Assembly: GCA_016234855.1 (NCBI GenBank)
Contig: JACRNO010000063.1
Location: 1 to 51,983, forward strand
Direction: 5' to 3'
From: Deltaproteobacteria bacterium
Lineage (GTDB): Bacteria > Desulfobacterota > GWC2-55-46
Length of the DNA stretch: 51,983 nt
The notes beneath the pieces are model-generated. The model ran no database searches, was not told the origin of the DNA, and saw nothing but the letters and a program-made list of their open reading frames with translations. How positions within the stretch are numbered: the first letter of the stretch is position 1; each line of letters starts with the position of its first letter. Positions 1 to 7,368 of the stretch are shown here, piece after piece. The translations under genes were made by a program, and so were the position numbers.

Positions 1-134
1 CCTGATATGCTGTGAGCCGCACAAAGATTTTTTACGAACCTGAACTGGCGCGGCAAGACCTTGCTATTTGTGCGCTCGTATTCTCTGAGTATCGGAAGCC
101 AACGCTTTACAATAACCTGATACGAATACTGCAT
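1..134 (-). CDS. Partial CDS running off the left edge; possibly transposase-related
   Basis: An ATG at 134 reads leftwards for 44 codons to the window edge without a stop. It is preceded by a very strong Shine-Dalgarno sequence, AAAGGAGG, at normal spacing. The visible N-terminus begins MQYSYQVIVKRWLPILREYE and is basic, helical and soluble-looking, with a Leu-Pro-Arg-Gln-Phe-Arg-Phe segment near residue 30. There is no signal peptide. The style recalls the N-terminal DNA-binding part of some DDE transposases, but too little is visible to assign a family. A TAGAAT hexamer at 163-158 could be its -10 box, without a good -35. The strong SD makes a real gene likely; the function is unknown. Confidence 0.55.
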   Translation of the reverse strand, partial: MQYSYQVIVKRWLPILREYERTNSKVLPRQFRFVKNLCAAHSIS

Positions 135-371
135 GAATACCTCCTTTGGCTTGCTTCATTCTACCAAAAGAGTTACCTAATTACTGAGCATGTACAAACG
201 TCCCCAATTACACATAAACATTTTTTTCACATCACACGAACGTGAGAAATGGCTTTAGACAAGGCGGGCGACGAGGAAAACCGCAGGCGTACTCTTTTGT
301 ACGTCGAGGATTTTCCGAGGAGCCCAACGCAGTATAAAGACATTTACCGCGTTCGTAATTATGCGTGAAGC
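135..371. other. Intergenic, no gene; possible interspersed repeat
   Basis: No convincing gene. From about 262 to 345 there is a GC-rich stretch with a CGTAC/GTACG inverted repeat (288-292 and 299-303) flanked by two related GAGGA..TTTCC-type segments, which looks like a short interspersed repeat. No clear terminator follows trpS, whose stop codon is at 372-374. Confidence 0.35.
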
Positions 372-1361
372 CTATTCCAGCCCGATCGCCCGCCTCACCT
401 CGTGCATCGTCGCGTTGGCGACCTCATGCGCGCGGCGGCTGCCGTCTTTAAGTATGGCGTCTACAATCTCAGGGGCGCGCTCATACTCGCGGCGGCGCGC
501 CTGTATGGGTTCGAGGTCGGCCAGGAGCTTCGGGATGACGGAACGTTTGCACTCGGTGCATCCGATAGAGGCCGTGGTGCAGCCCTCTCGCGCCCACGCG
601 ATATCGTCGGGGCCCGAGTACAGGTTGTGATACGTGATAAAAAACGGGCAGACGTCAGGGTTACCCGGGTCGGTCCGTCTCTTGCGCGCCGTGTCCGTTA
701 CCATCTGGAGTATCTTCTGCTCGACGGCCTTGGGCTCGTCGGTCAGGAATATCGCGTTATTATAGCTCTTGCTCATCTTCCTGCCGTCGGTGCCGAGTAT
801 CTTCGGCACCTGCGTCAGCAGGGTCTCCGGCTCGGGAAAGACCGGGCCGTAGAAGTTGTTGAACCTGCGGGTTATCTCGCGGGATATCTCTATGTGCGGG
901 GCCTGATCAACCCCCACCGGAACCTTGTTCGCCTTGTAGATGATTATATCAGCGGTCTGAAGCACAGGATAGCCCAGAAAACCGAGGTTGTGAAGGTCCT
1001 TGTCCCTTATCTCCGCAAGCTGCTCCTTGTAGGTGGGGTTGCGCTCAAGCCACGAAAGCGGCGTTATCATGCCGAGAAGGACGTATAGCTCCGCGTGCTC
1101 CTTGACGTGAGACTGCCTGAATATCGTCGTCTTTGCCGGGTCTATCCCGACCGAGAGCCAGTCGAGCACCATCTCGCGGACATTTTCCCTTATACCCTTC
1201 GGCGACTCGTAATCAGTCGTAAGCGCGTGCCAGTCGGCTACGAAGAAGAAACATTCATACTCGGTCTGCAGTTTGAGCCAATTCGTAAGCACTCCCCGAT
1301 AATGTCCGAGGTGGAGCCTGCCGGTCGGTCTCATGCCGGAAAGGACGCGCCCCTTTGTCAT
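372..1361 (-). CDS. trpS: Tryptophanyl-tRNA synthetase
   Basis: Charges tRNA-Trp with tryptophan in the cytoplasm (class I aminoacyl-tRNA synthetase). The 329 residues match the usual compact bacterial length. The HIGH-type signature appears as HLGH at residues 17-20 inside the GMRPTGRLHLGHYRG region, and the KMSKS loop is exact at 195-199. The C-terminal half carries the Cys-rich CTTASIGCTECK segment typical of the TrpRS tRNA-binding region. The ATG overlaps the TAA of the upstream M50 protease by one base (TAATG), so the two are probably translationally coupled and co-transcribed. Nothing in it is unusual. Confidence 0.97.
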   Translation of the reverse strand: MTKGRVLSGMRPTGRLHLGHYRGVLTNWLKLQTEYECFFFVADWHALTTDYESPKGIRENVREMVLDWLSVGIDPAKTTIFRQSHVKEHAELYVLLGMITPLSWLERNPTYKEQLAEIRDKDLHNLGFLGYPVLQTADIIIYKANKVPVGVDQAPHIEISREITRRFNNFYGPVFPEPETLLTQVPKILGTDGRKMSKSYNNAIFLTDEPKAVEQKILQMVTDTARKRRTDPGNPDVCPFFITYHNLYSGPDDIAWAREGCTTASIGCTECKRSVIPKLLADLEPIQARRREYERAPEIVDAILKDGSRRAHEVANATMHEVRRAIGLE

Positions 1362-2002
1362 TATAGAGAGCCTCCAAGGAGAGTGCCGGCCAGCAGATAG
1401 ATGACCGGGGCGAAGATTTTACTGAAGGTGTCGGTTGCTATGAAAAGCAGAAGTATCATGAACCCGTACGGCCGAATCCGCGCAAAGGCGCGGGCGCTGG
1501 CCGGAGGCAGCAGTACCGCGAGTATGTGGCTGCCGTCAAGCGGCGGAATAGGCACCATGTTGAATACGGCCATGGCGACATTTATGATTACGCCGAACTG
1601 AGTCATCAGGTACAAGGGGGTAAAGAGCCACGGCGCCGCCGCGGCTGCCATCGGCTCGAAAGCGGCCATTATCTTCAAAAGAACGGCGCACGCAACGGCC
1701 AGGGCGAGGTTGGAGACTGGCCCGGCCGCCGAGACGATAATTTCGCCGCGCTTATAATCCCTGAAGTTCCTCGGATTGACGGGCACCGGTTTCGCCCAGC
1801 CGAAAAGCCCTGAAAAAAAGAGCATGATGGTGCCGATTGGGTCGAGATGCTTCAGCGGGTTGAGGGTAAGCCTGCCGAGCATCTTCGCCGTCGGGTCGCC
1901 CATGTATAACGCCGCCCACGCATGGGCGCACTCATGCACGGTCAGGGAAATAATTATCGGCGGCGCGGTAATGGCGAGCCTCTGGATGTACTCTTGTATC
2001 AT
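1361..2002 (-). CDS. Site-2-protease-like M50 family membrane metalloprotease
   Basis: Predicted zinc metalloprotease embedded in the inner membrane, of the short M50 (SpoIVFB/YwhC-like) type found beside trpS in many bacteria. From the chosen start (213 residues) the zinc motif is HECAH at residues 23-27 in the first hydrophobic helix. The second conserved motif, NMVPIPPLDG, lies in a later helix and supplies the third ligand, Asp. Several further hydrophobic helices follow and there is no PDZ domain. The frame stays open upstream to 2140, but that extension (Cys/Arg/Ser-rich) does not look like the family, so the ATG at 2002 is preferred although its SD is weak. It overlaps trpS by one base. 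The substrate is unknown. Confidence 0.9.
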   Translation of the reverse strand: MIQEYIQRLAITAPPIIISLTVHECAHAWAALYMGDPTAKMLGRLTLNPLKHLDPIGTIMLFFSGLFGWAKPVPVNPRNFRDYKRGEIIVSAAGPVSNLALAVACAVLLKIMAAFEPMAAAAAPWLFTPLYLMTQFGVIINVAMAVFNMVPIPPLDGSHILAVLLPPASARAFARIRPYGFMILLLFIATDTFSKIFAPVIYLLAGTLLGGSL

Positions 2003-2362
2003 TATATCCGTTGCCCCTGATTGTATGCCGCGTCGTTTACAACGACTGACGGATGATCCATTATGATGCGGGAATCGAGGACAACCTTGTCCGGTTCGGA
2101 AAATGACAAAAATCGACGCCGCTGCAACCGGCGCGGTCAAACACCATCATGACGGAAAGGACAGACGCCTTTTTCGCCGCTGCAATGCCGGAAAAAACAA
2201 TACGCAGCGTCAATGCGCCCTTAACTTTAAAGTTTATCAGATGGGGTCTCCATGCGTCAATTCAAATCTTTTCCGGACAATCTCCTCTTTTTTTCACCGC
2301 CGCCGCTGAAATCCCTGGAATACAGGCAAAGTCCCGGCCGCCAAAGCTCAGGAAAATAAATA
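2003..2362. other. Intergenic between divergent M50-trpS and the ANTAR gene
   Basis: About 360 bases separate the leftward M50-trpS pair from the rightward ANTAR regulator. Short open frames exist on both strands (for example from 2149 rightwards), but they lack a ribosome-binding site and recognisable composition. I see no repeat or RNA structure I can support here. Confidence 0.4.
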
Positions 2363-2391
2363 TTGACTATGTAGCGGCCGATATATTATGC
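2363..2391 (+). promoter_or_regulatory. Sigma70-like promoter of the ANTAR regulator
   Basis: TTGACT at 2363-2368, followed by TATTAT at 2384-2389 (15-bp spacer) or TTATGC at 2386-2391 (17-bp spacer). A start of transcription near 2397 would give a short leader holding an AAGAAGG SD (2405-2411) and an ATG at 2421. This layout decides the likely start of the downstream gene. Confidence 0.55.
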
Positions 2392-2420
2392 TTACGCAAT
2401 AGTCAAGAAGGCTATAAAGC

Positions 2421-3028
2421 ATGACGCGAGGGATGCGCTGAAACAAGAAAAAGAAAATAGCCGGGTAATAATTGCCGAAGATAACGCCAAGACTCGCTTA
2501 TTCCTCAAGAATCAGCTTGAGTTGCTGGGTTATCAGGTAGTAGCCGCGGTATCAAATGGCCAGGCAGCGGTCGAGATGGTGGATGAATTCCATCCGACCC
2601 TTGTAATAATGGACATAAAGATGCCCAAGCTGGACGGCATTGAAGCGGCCAGGGCGATAACCGCCAAAGGCCCGGTACCTATCATCCTAATCACGGGGAT
2701 GTCGTCCGACGAGATGGCGGCAAAGGCCATTGAGGCCGGGGTCTTCGCCTATCTCGTAAAACCCGTCACAAAGAAGCAGTTGGAGCCGGCCATCAAGCTC
2801 GCGCTTGCCCGATACGAGCAGTTCAAGGGGCTAAAGACCGAGGTCAGCGACCTGAAAGACGCCATGGAAACGCGTAAACTCGTCGAGCGCGCCAAGGGCA
2901 TCCTGATGAAGCGTTGCAACGTCTCGGAAGAAGACGCATTCAAGCTCCTTCAGGAACACTCTCAGAAAGAGAACAAGAAGATGCGCGAGATTGCGGAAAA
3001 TATCATCTCCGCCACGAAGATACTATAG
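2421..3028 (+). CDS. Response regulator with ANTAR RNA-binding output (5' end frameshifted)
   Basis: Cytoplasmic receiver-ANTAR protein of the NasT/AmiR kind. Such proteins bind paired-hairpin RNA leaders and prevent transcription termination. The receiver starts at the VIIAEDN strand (about 2465), with its phospho-acceptor Asp in VIMDIKMPKLDG and the conserved Lys in LVKPV. The ANTAR domain covers the last about 55 residues (LVERAKGILMKRCNVSEEDA). The conserved frame is open from 2375 but has no ATG, GTG or TTG before the TTG at 2522, and starting there would remove the first strand and acidic pair of the receiver. The ATG at 2421, with promoter and SD in place, is one base out of frame and stops after six codons. 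One extra G in the GGG at 2430-2432 would join them. The partner kinase and RNA target are not visible. Confidence 0.85.
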
Positions 3029-3068
3029 TAGCAGGCTGCCAAGCCCCGTCCGTCTAACGTCAGCTAAC

Positions 3069-3096
3069 GCCCCGCCAACCCGGCAGGGCTTTTTTA
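3069..3096 (+). terminator. Rho-independent terminator after the ANTAR gene
   Basis: GC-rich hairpin with arms 3069-3076 and 3082-3089 (one mismatch) and a five-base loop, followed by six T (3090-3095). It lies 41 bases after the ANTAR stop codon and just before the end of the convergent DUF3108 gene. Confidence 0.85.
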
Positions 3097-3098
3097 TT

Positions 3099-4019
3099 TT
3101 ACGGGCTCGCCGCCCTGGCCGGGCTCGCACCCTTTATCAGCCCCATGCCGAAACCCATCCTCACGAGCCTGCCGCGCACGTCGCCGAACAGGACGATGTC
3201 CTTTGCGACCGCCTCGGTCGGCAGCATATCCTCGTTAAAGAGTATCTCGACGTCGCCGCTTTGCGAGCCGAAGAGGTCTCTATCCACCCGCGCATACGCC
3301 AGGTACCGGGCCGTCGTGTTACCACCCTTTCTTGCCTCAAGCTCTGCCCTTGACGCCATGCGAAGCATTATACGCGGCACATCGTCGCCTTTCGGGAAGG
3401 TGTATACGGTGTAATCCATCCCTTCCTTCACCGGGCCGTAGGCGCCGTAACGGAAGTTGTAAAAAGCGGTTAAAGGGTCGTCCACCCAGGTGCCTGGCGG
3501 TATTACGCCGCTGCCGCTCCTGGCCTCCTTCTCGCCGCCCCACGAGCGCCACGTCACGAGCCTCCTGTCATAGTCAAAGACCGTCAGCCCCATGCGCACG
3601 TCCCCTGACTTATCGACCATCTTCTCAAAGGTCCTGGATACGAACCGCTGGCCGTCGGGAGTAAGCGTCATGTGCACGACGAAGGTGTCCTTCCTGTATT
3701 TCAACGCCCAGCCGGTAAGCCCGGTCGTCCATGCCGAGAGCGTTGCGACGTAATCGTTATCCGTGCCCTTCTCAAGGGTCACCCTGCCTTCGGCAACGTC
3801 ATTGAATATCCAGAACCCGATGCGGTAGTGCAAATCCTCGCCTACGAAGGCGTCGGCTATCGTCGGTTTGCTTGCGGCTTCAGCCTGTCCCGCCGCCGCA
3901 GCCGATGAAGCAAAAAGAACGGCAGGCAGAAAGGCCATACAAAAAACGAGACAGGCCGGCACGGCAAGCAAAATCTCAAGGCCTCGCGCCGGGTTATAAA
4001 TCTTCTCACGTCTACGCAT
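3099..4019 (-). CDS. DUF3108-type exported protein
   Basis: Predicted periplasmic or outer-membrane-associated protein of the DUF3108 family (function unknown). From the chosen start (306 residues) there is a basic N-terminus, a long hydrophobic core ending in an Ala-rich stretch (about residues 15-45) that fits a signal peptide, and then the family opening VGEDLHYRIGFWIFNDVAEG, which begins the beta-rich domain. The frame is open to 4094, but GGAGG at 4033-4029 lies nine bases before the ATG at 4019. The in-frame ATG at 4028 would sit directly on the SD, so 4019 is preferred. It converges on the ANTAR gene and has no operon partner. The exact role is not known. Confidence 0.8.
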   Translation of the reverse strand: MRRREKIYNPARGLEILLAVPACLVFCMAFLPAVLFASSAAAAGQAEAASKPTIADAFVGEDLHYRIGFWIFNDVAEGRVTLEKGTDNDYVATLSAWTTGLTGWALKYRKDTFVVHMTLTPDGQRFVSRTFEKMVDKSGDVRMGLTVFDYDRRLVTWRSWGGEKEARSGSGVIPPGTWVDDPLTAFYNFRYGAYGPVKEGMDYTVYTFPKGDDVPRIMLRMASRAELEARKGGNTTARYLAYARVDRDLFGSQSGDVEILFNEDMLPTEAVAKDIVLFGDVRGRLVRMGFGMGLIKGASPARAASP

Positions 4020-4108
4020 CTTCTCCATCCTCCACCGGTAACAACCGGCCTTATCAGGGCGATATTTATATTTTAGATTGAAGCGCCTGTACAATCAAGC
4101 AAAATAGG

Positions 4109-4137
4109 TTGAAGCAACGGTCAGACCAATGTATACT
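4109..4137 (+). promoter_or_regulatory. Sigma70 promoter of the small exported protein
   Basis: TTGAAG at 4109-4114, a 17-bp spacer and TATACT at 4132-4137, giving a predicted start near 4144 and a leader of about 44 bases before the ATG at 4188. Confidence 0.6.
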
Positions 4138-4187
4138 GTATTGATAGGGGAATACCGCGGCTTCAGCGAACCGCCTATGACAAGGAC

Positions 4188-4493
4188 ATGAAAAACAACT
4201 ACACGTCTGTAATGATAATGCTCCTCGGCCTTGCCACCCTCGCCTGTATGCGCCCTGTGACGGCATCGGCGGAAGAGAAACCCGGCATAATAGCGGAGAC
4301 GAAAGAGGCCGGCAAAGAGACGGGCAGGACCGTAAAAAAGGCCGTAACAAAAGAAGAAGTTAAAGAGACAGGCCGCGCCATAAAAGAGGCGGGAAAAGAG
4401 ACGGGCCATGCCTTGAAGGAAACCGGCCATGAATTGAAAGAGGAGATAAAGAAGCTGACGAACGGCAAGAAGAAGCGGAAAAAGAAGGACTAG
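4188..4493 (+). CDS. Small exported Lys/Glu-rich helical repeat protein
   Basis: A 101-residue protein of no recognised family. Residues 1-28 look like a signal peptide: Lys near the start, a hydrophobic core with a Cys at 20, and an Ala-Ser-Ala site near 27. The mature part consists almost wholly of charged amphipathic-helix repeats in which KEAGKETG, KETGHALKETG and similar segments recur about every 11 residues, ending in a Lys-rich tail. This resembles LEA-like or apolipoprotein-like helices by pattern only. A good promoter precedes it, but the SD (AAGGA) sits almost against the ATG. A periplasmic stress or envelope role is a guess. Confidence 0.65.
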   Translation: MKNNYTSVMIMLLGLATLACMRPVTASAEEKPGIIAETKEAGKETGRTVKKAVTKEEVKETGRAIKEAGKETGHALKETGHELKEEIKKLTNGKKKRKKKD

Positions 4494-4522
4494 ACCGCGG
4501 CGGTTTGAGCGACGGTTTGAGA

Positions 4523-4551
4523 TTGACACCCCATCGGGCCTGTGTTACTAA
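4523..4551 (+). promoter_or_regulatory. Promoter of tRNA-Leu
   Basis: TTGACA at 4523-4528, a 17-bp spacer and TACTAA at 4546-4551. The predicted start near 4558 leaves a leader of about 60 bases to be removed by RNase P before the mature tRNA at 4619. Confidence 0.65.
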
Positions 4552-4618
4552 ATAACGCATATTGAATGAACATGCCGCGCAAGACCCGTCCATAGCAAAA
4601 GCATCCGCAAACAATCAA

Positions 4619-4705
4619 GCCGGAGTGGTGAAACAGGCAGACGCGCGGGACTCAAAATCCCGTACCCGAAAGGGTGTGTGGGTTCGATTCCCACCTCCGG
4701 CACCA
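4619..4705 (+). tRNA. tRNA-Leu (anticodon CAA)
   Basis: An 87-base class II tRNA. The acceptor stem GCCGGAG (4619-4625) pairs with CTCCGGC (4695-4701) and the CCA end is encoded. The anticodon stem CGGGA/TCCCG encloses the loop CTCAAAA with CAA at 4653-4655, which reads UUG. A variable arm CCC-GAAA-GGG and a standard T arm with TTCGATT follow. It is a single gene with its own promoter and terminator. Confidence 0.97.
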
Positions 4706-4794
4706 ATTACTTTCTTTTTCGAGAAAAAGAAAAAGCATCATAAAATACGCACAAAAAAGCCCGAACGCTACCTCCCGCACCAATACAAAAACTG

Positions 4795-4830
4795 AAGGGT
4801 CAACGGTTTTCAAGTTGACCCTTTTGATTT
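4795..4830 (+). terminator. Terminator downstream of tRNA-Leu
   Basis: Perfect 10-bp arms, AAGGGTCAAC (4795-4804) and GTTGACCCTT (4814-4823), followed by a T-rich run. It can also act from the other side on the convergent hybrid-kinase transcript. Confidence 0.8.
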
Positions 4831-4880
4831 TGTGTTGGTATCCGATAACGGAACTCCGGCCGCTCCTGGGTCATCCGGCG

Positions 4881-7046
4881 TCAGCGCGGCGTAACGATGG
4901 CGTTCCTGACCGCCCTGGTCATGGCGGCCGGGTTATAGGGCTTTGGGATCGTCCCGCAAAACCCGTATCTTTCGTATTCCGCCATTACTGAATCGTTTGA
5001 ATAACCGCTGGATACGACGGCCCTGACATCCGGATAGAGCGCAAGCAACTGCCGTATGCACTCCTGCCCGCCCATGCCCCCGGGTATGGTCGCATCCATG
5101 ATAACCAGGTCAAAAGACCCGCCGGACGCCGCGGCCTGCCTGTATAGCTCAATAGCCTCCTTGCCGTCCCTGGCGCATTCGACCTCATAGCCGGCCTCTT
5201 TGAGGACAATAGCCGCGACGTCTCTAATCATTTCATCATCGTCCATTACAAGTATCCTGCCGCTGCCGGCAACTATCGCCTCGTCCGCATCCCGGCCCGT
5301 TGCCGCGACAACCTCATCCGACGCCTCAAGATAGACGTCGAATCTCGTCGGCCCGCCGGGAACGGACTTAACGCTTATATGCCCGCCGTGCCTCTTGACT
5401 ATGGAATATGCGGATGCAAGCCCCAGGCCGCTTCCCGTCGATTTGGTGGTGAAGTACGGGTCGAATATCCTTGGCATATCCTCAGGGGCGATACCCTGGC
5501 CGTTATCCTCAACAAAGAACCTGACGAACCTGCCTTGCTTGAGGGGGAGCGCGCTGCCCGGGCCGATGCTCAGTTCCTCCGCGCCAACCTTTATCACCCC
5601 GCCGTCAGGCATGGCCTGCTCGGCGTTGATAACAATATTGTTTATGACCTGATTTATCTGCCCGATATCGGCCTTTACGTTAAGAGGGCCGCCGGGGATA
5701 TGGAATTCACACCTTGTCCTTGCTCCGCTGAGCGCAAAAGAGACCGATGAGGTCAATAATTCCCCTACTGAAAATGGCTCCATGACCGGGGTCCCGCCTT
5801 TTGAAAAAGTAAGCAACTGCTGTGTCAGATCCGTTGCCCTGCGGCACGCCCTATCAGCCTCCATCAGCCGTTCATGGGCCTTGTTCTCCGGCCCTATCAG
5901 ATGCGCGGCCATTGAGACGTTGCCGATGATGCCGGTGAGCATATTATTAAAATCGTGCGCTATTCCGCCGGCGAGGATCCCGAGCGATTCGAGCTTCTGC
6001 GTCTTTACCCGCTCTTCTTCGAGGCTCTTGCGCATGGCAACGTCATGAACGACGACCAGCGCGGCGCCGTGTCCATGGCATACCGTGGAGGATGAGACAA
6101 ACTCCACCGGGACAGGCGTCCCGTCCTTCGAGACAAATGCAGTCTCGCACCTGTAAGAGGCCAGCCTGGCGTCCATCAATTCCCTGATACGGCCTTCAAT
6201 CGCGCCTGCATTGTCCTCGGGCAGAAGGTCCTTAAAGCGCATACCGGAAAGTTCGTCATGGCCGTAGCCCAACATCTGCGCCATACGCGCATTAGCGCAA
6301 AGACAACCTTCAGTTACAATCAGGATGCCGTCTGTGGAGCTATCCATTATCTTCTCGAAGTTCCCATCCCTCTCCGCGAGCATCCTGCCGGTCCAAGCGT
6401 GTCTTTCCATCTCGGCCTTGAGTTCGGCGGTACGGGCCTCGATTGCCGCCTCAAGCCCCTGACGGTATTTCTCAAGCTCTTCCTCGGCCTTCTTCCTCGC
6501 GGCTATATCGGTCATCACCATCTTCAAATCCGCGCCGCAACCCGCATCCCCGGTCGCGATGCCCATCAACTGCACGGGCAGCAAGCCCCCCTTGACCGCA
6601 AGGGTCAGCTCCGTGGTCGTCTTCTCGCCAGTCAATATGGCATCCCTCATATAGTCCATGAATCTCTTGAAGTCATCGCGCAGCAGATAAGGCAGAAAGG
6701 GTCTTCCGGTAAGAAAGGCCCGCTCGGTGCCGAGCATGAGCGAGCCGGTAAGATTTATCTCTTTGATGACGCCTTTTTCAGTAAGGGTGACATAGCCGAC
6801 GGGCGCAAAGTCAAAGAGGTCCGAGTATCTGTGACGGCCCTCCTCGATTGTGGCCTGGGCGTCGCGCAAATCCTCGTTTTGCATCTCGAGCTCTATCTGG
6901 TGGACCTCAAGCTCGTGTACGAGCCTTTGGAGCACCCCGTCCGGCGCGCCCGCGCGCGTGGCCCCCCTTTGCGCAAGCCGTTGCTCGGCCTCTGTCCGCA
7001 ACATGGCTGCATTGCCGCCGGTCGAGTTATCCTTATCTAAAGCCAT
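4881..7046 (-). CDS. PAS-containing hybrid histidine kinase
   Basis: Probable cytoplasmic sensor kinase, since no membrane helix is visible. Order over 721 residues: a helical N-terminus rich in Glu/Gln (about 35-70), PAS (about 74-185), a coiled linker, a second PAS (about 230-340), HisKA with the H-box GGIAHDFNNML (His364), HATPase_c with N box NIVINAEQAM and the GSGLGLA G2 box, then a receiver (about 596-716) with acceptor Asp651 and Lys702. Hybrid kinases of this form normally pass phosphate to a separate Hpt or autoregulate through the receiver. GGAGG lies eight bases before the ATG. It lies downstream of the CheB-CheR-PAS gene on the same strand with a 322-base gap, so a functional link is plausible. 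The ligand is unknown. Confidence 0.93.
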   Translation of the reverse strand: MALDKDNSTGGNAAMLRTEAEQRLAQRGATRAGAPDGVLQRLVHELEVHQIELEMQNEDLRDAQATIEEGRHRYSDLFDFAPVGYVTLTEKGVIKEINLTGSLMLGTERAFLTGRPFLPYLLRDDFKRFMDYMRDAILTGEKTTTELTLAVKGGLLPVQLMGIATGDAGCGADLKMVMTDIAARKKAEEELEKYRQGLEAAIEARTAELKAEMERHAWTGRMLAERDGNFEKIMDSSTDGILIVTEGCLCANARMAQMLGYGHDELSGMRFKDLLPEDNAGAIEGRIRELMDARLASYRCETAFVSKDGTPVPVEFVSSSTVCHGHGAALVVVHDVAMRKSLEEERVKTQKLESLGILAGGIAHDFNNMLTGIIGNVSMAAHLIGPENKAHERLMEADRACRRATDLTQQLLTFSKGGTPVMEPFSVGELLTSSVSFALSGARTRCEFHIPGGPLNVKADIGQINQVINNIVINAEQAMPDGGVIKVGAEELSIGPGSALPLKQGRFVRFFVEDNGQGIAPEDMPRIFDPYFTTKSTGSGLGLASAYSIVKRHGGHISVKSVPGGPTRFDVYLEASDEVVAATGRDADEAIVAGSGRILVMDDDEMIRDVAAIVLKEAGYEVECARDGKEAIELYRQAAASGGSFDLVIMDATIPGGMGGQECIRQLLALYPDVRAVVSSGYSNDSVMAEYERYGFCGTIPKPYNPAAMTRAVRNAIVTPR

Positions 7047-7158
7047 GATACTGCCTCCGCGATGTAATGCTATTTACCTATCCATTTACCTGATGATAAA
7101 CAAGCTGCTTAATCATTTATATGACATCGGTCACAAAACCGGTATATACGCCGGCACG

Positions 7159-7268
7159 GCCGCGGGTTCAAGTTTGCAACTTGTAAGCCATGAGTTCGTG
7201 TGCGAAAAAAACAACGCGTTCTTTGCAATTACATAATAAAAGGCACAAACTGCGAACCTGAGCCCGCC
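7159..7268. repeat. MITE-like element, copy 1
   Basis: About 110 bases that match 17565-17672 throughout, including a shared core with CATGAGTTCGTG and ACGCGTTC blocks. Both ends are imperfect inverted repeats: the left end starts GCGGGTTCAAGTTTGCAACTTG and the right end, read on the other strand, starts GCGGGCTCAGGTTCGCAG, giving roughly 25-bp arms. No open frame is present, as expected for a small non-autonomous element or long hairpin. The rest of 7047-7368 holds only AT-rich sequence and the possible kinase promoter. Confidence 0.7.
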
Positions 7269-7301
7269 CAAGGTCTTTCACGACCATTTAGTCGAGTTTA
7301 A

Positions 7302-7330
7302 ACTATTGCAGGAATATTATGCACTGTCAA
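7302..7330 (-). promoter_or_regulatory. Possible promoter of the hybrid kinase
   Basis: Reading leftwards, TTGACA occupies 7330-7325 and, after a 17-bp spacer, AATAGT occupies 7307-7302. The -35 is perfect and the -10 is weak. The leader to the kinase start would be about 250 bases and would contain the MITE-like element. Confidence 0.35.
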
Positions 7331-7368
7331 GAATCGCACCCTGCCTAACGTAGCGCTCTTCAAGACGC

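Noticed and set aside
12-245. Rightward frame of 77 codons at the left edge
   Set aside because: The opposite strand carries a frame with AAAGGAGG and ATG at 134, which is far better supported.
402-1088. Long rightward open frame (228 codons) antisense to trpS
   Set aside because: Arg/Val/Gly-rich composition, no SD and complete overlap with a certain trpS; it is a shadow of the GC-rich third codon positions.
4562-4795. 77-codon frame across tRNA-Leu
   Set aside because: Overlaps a clear tRNA gene.
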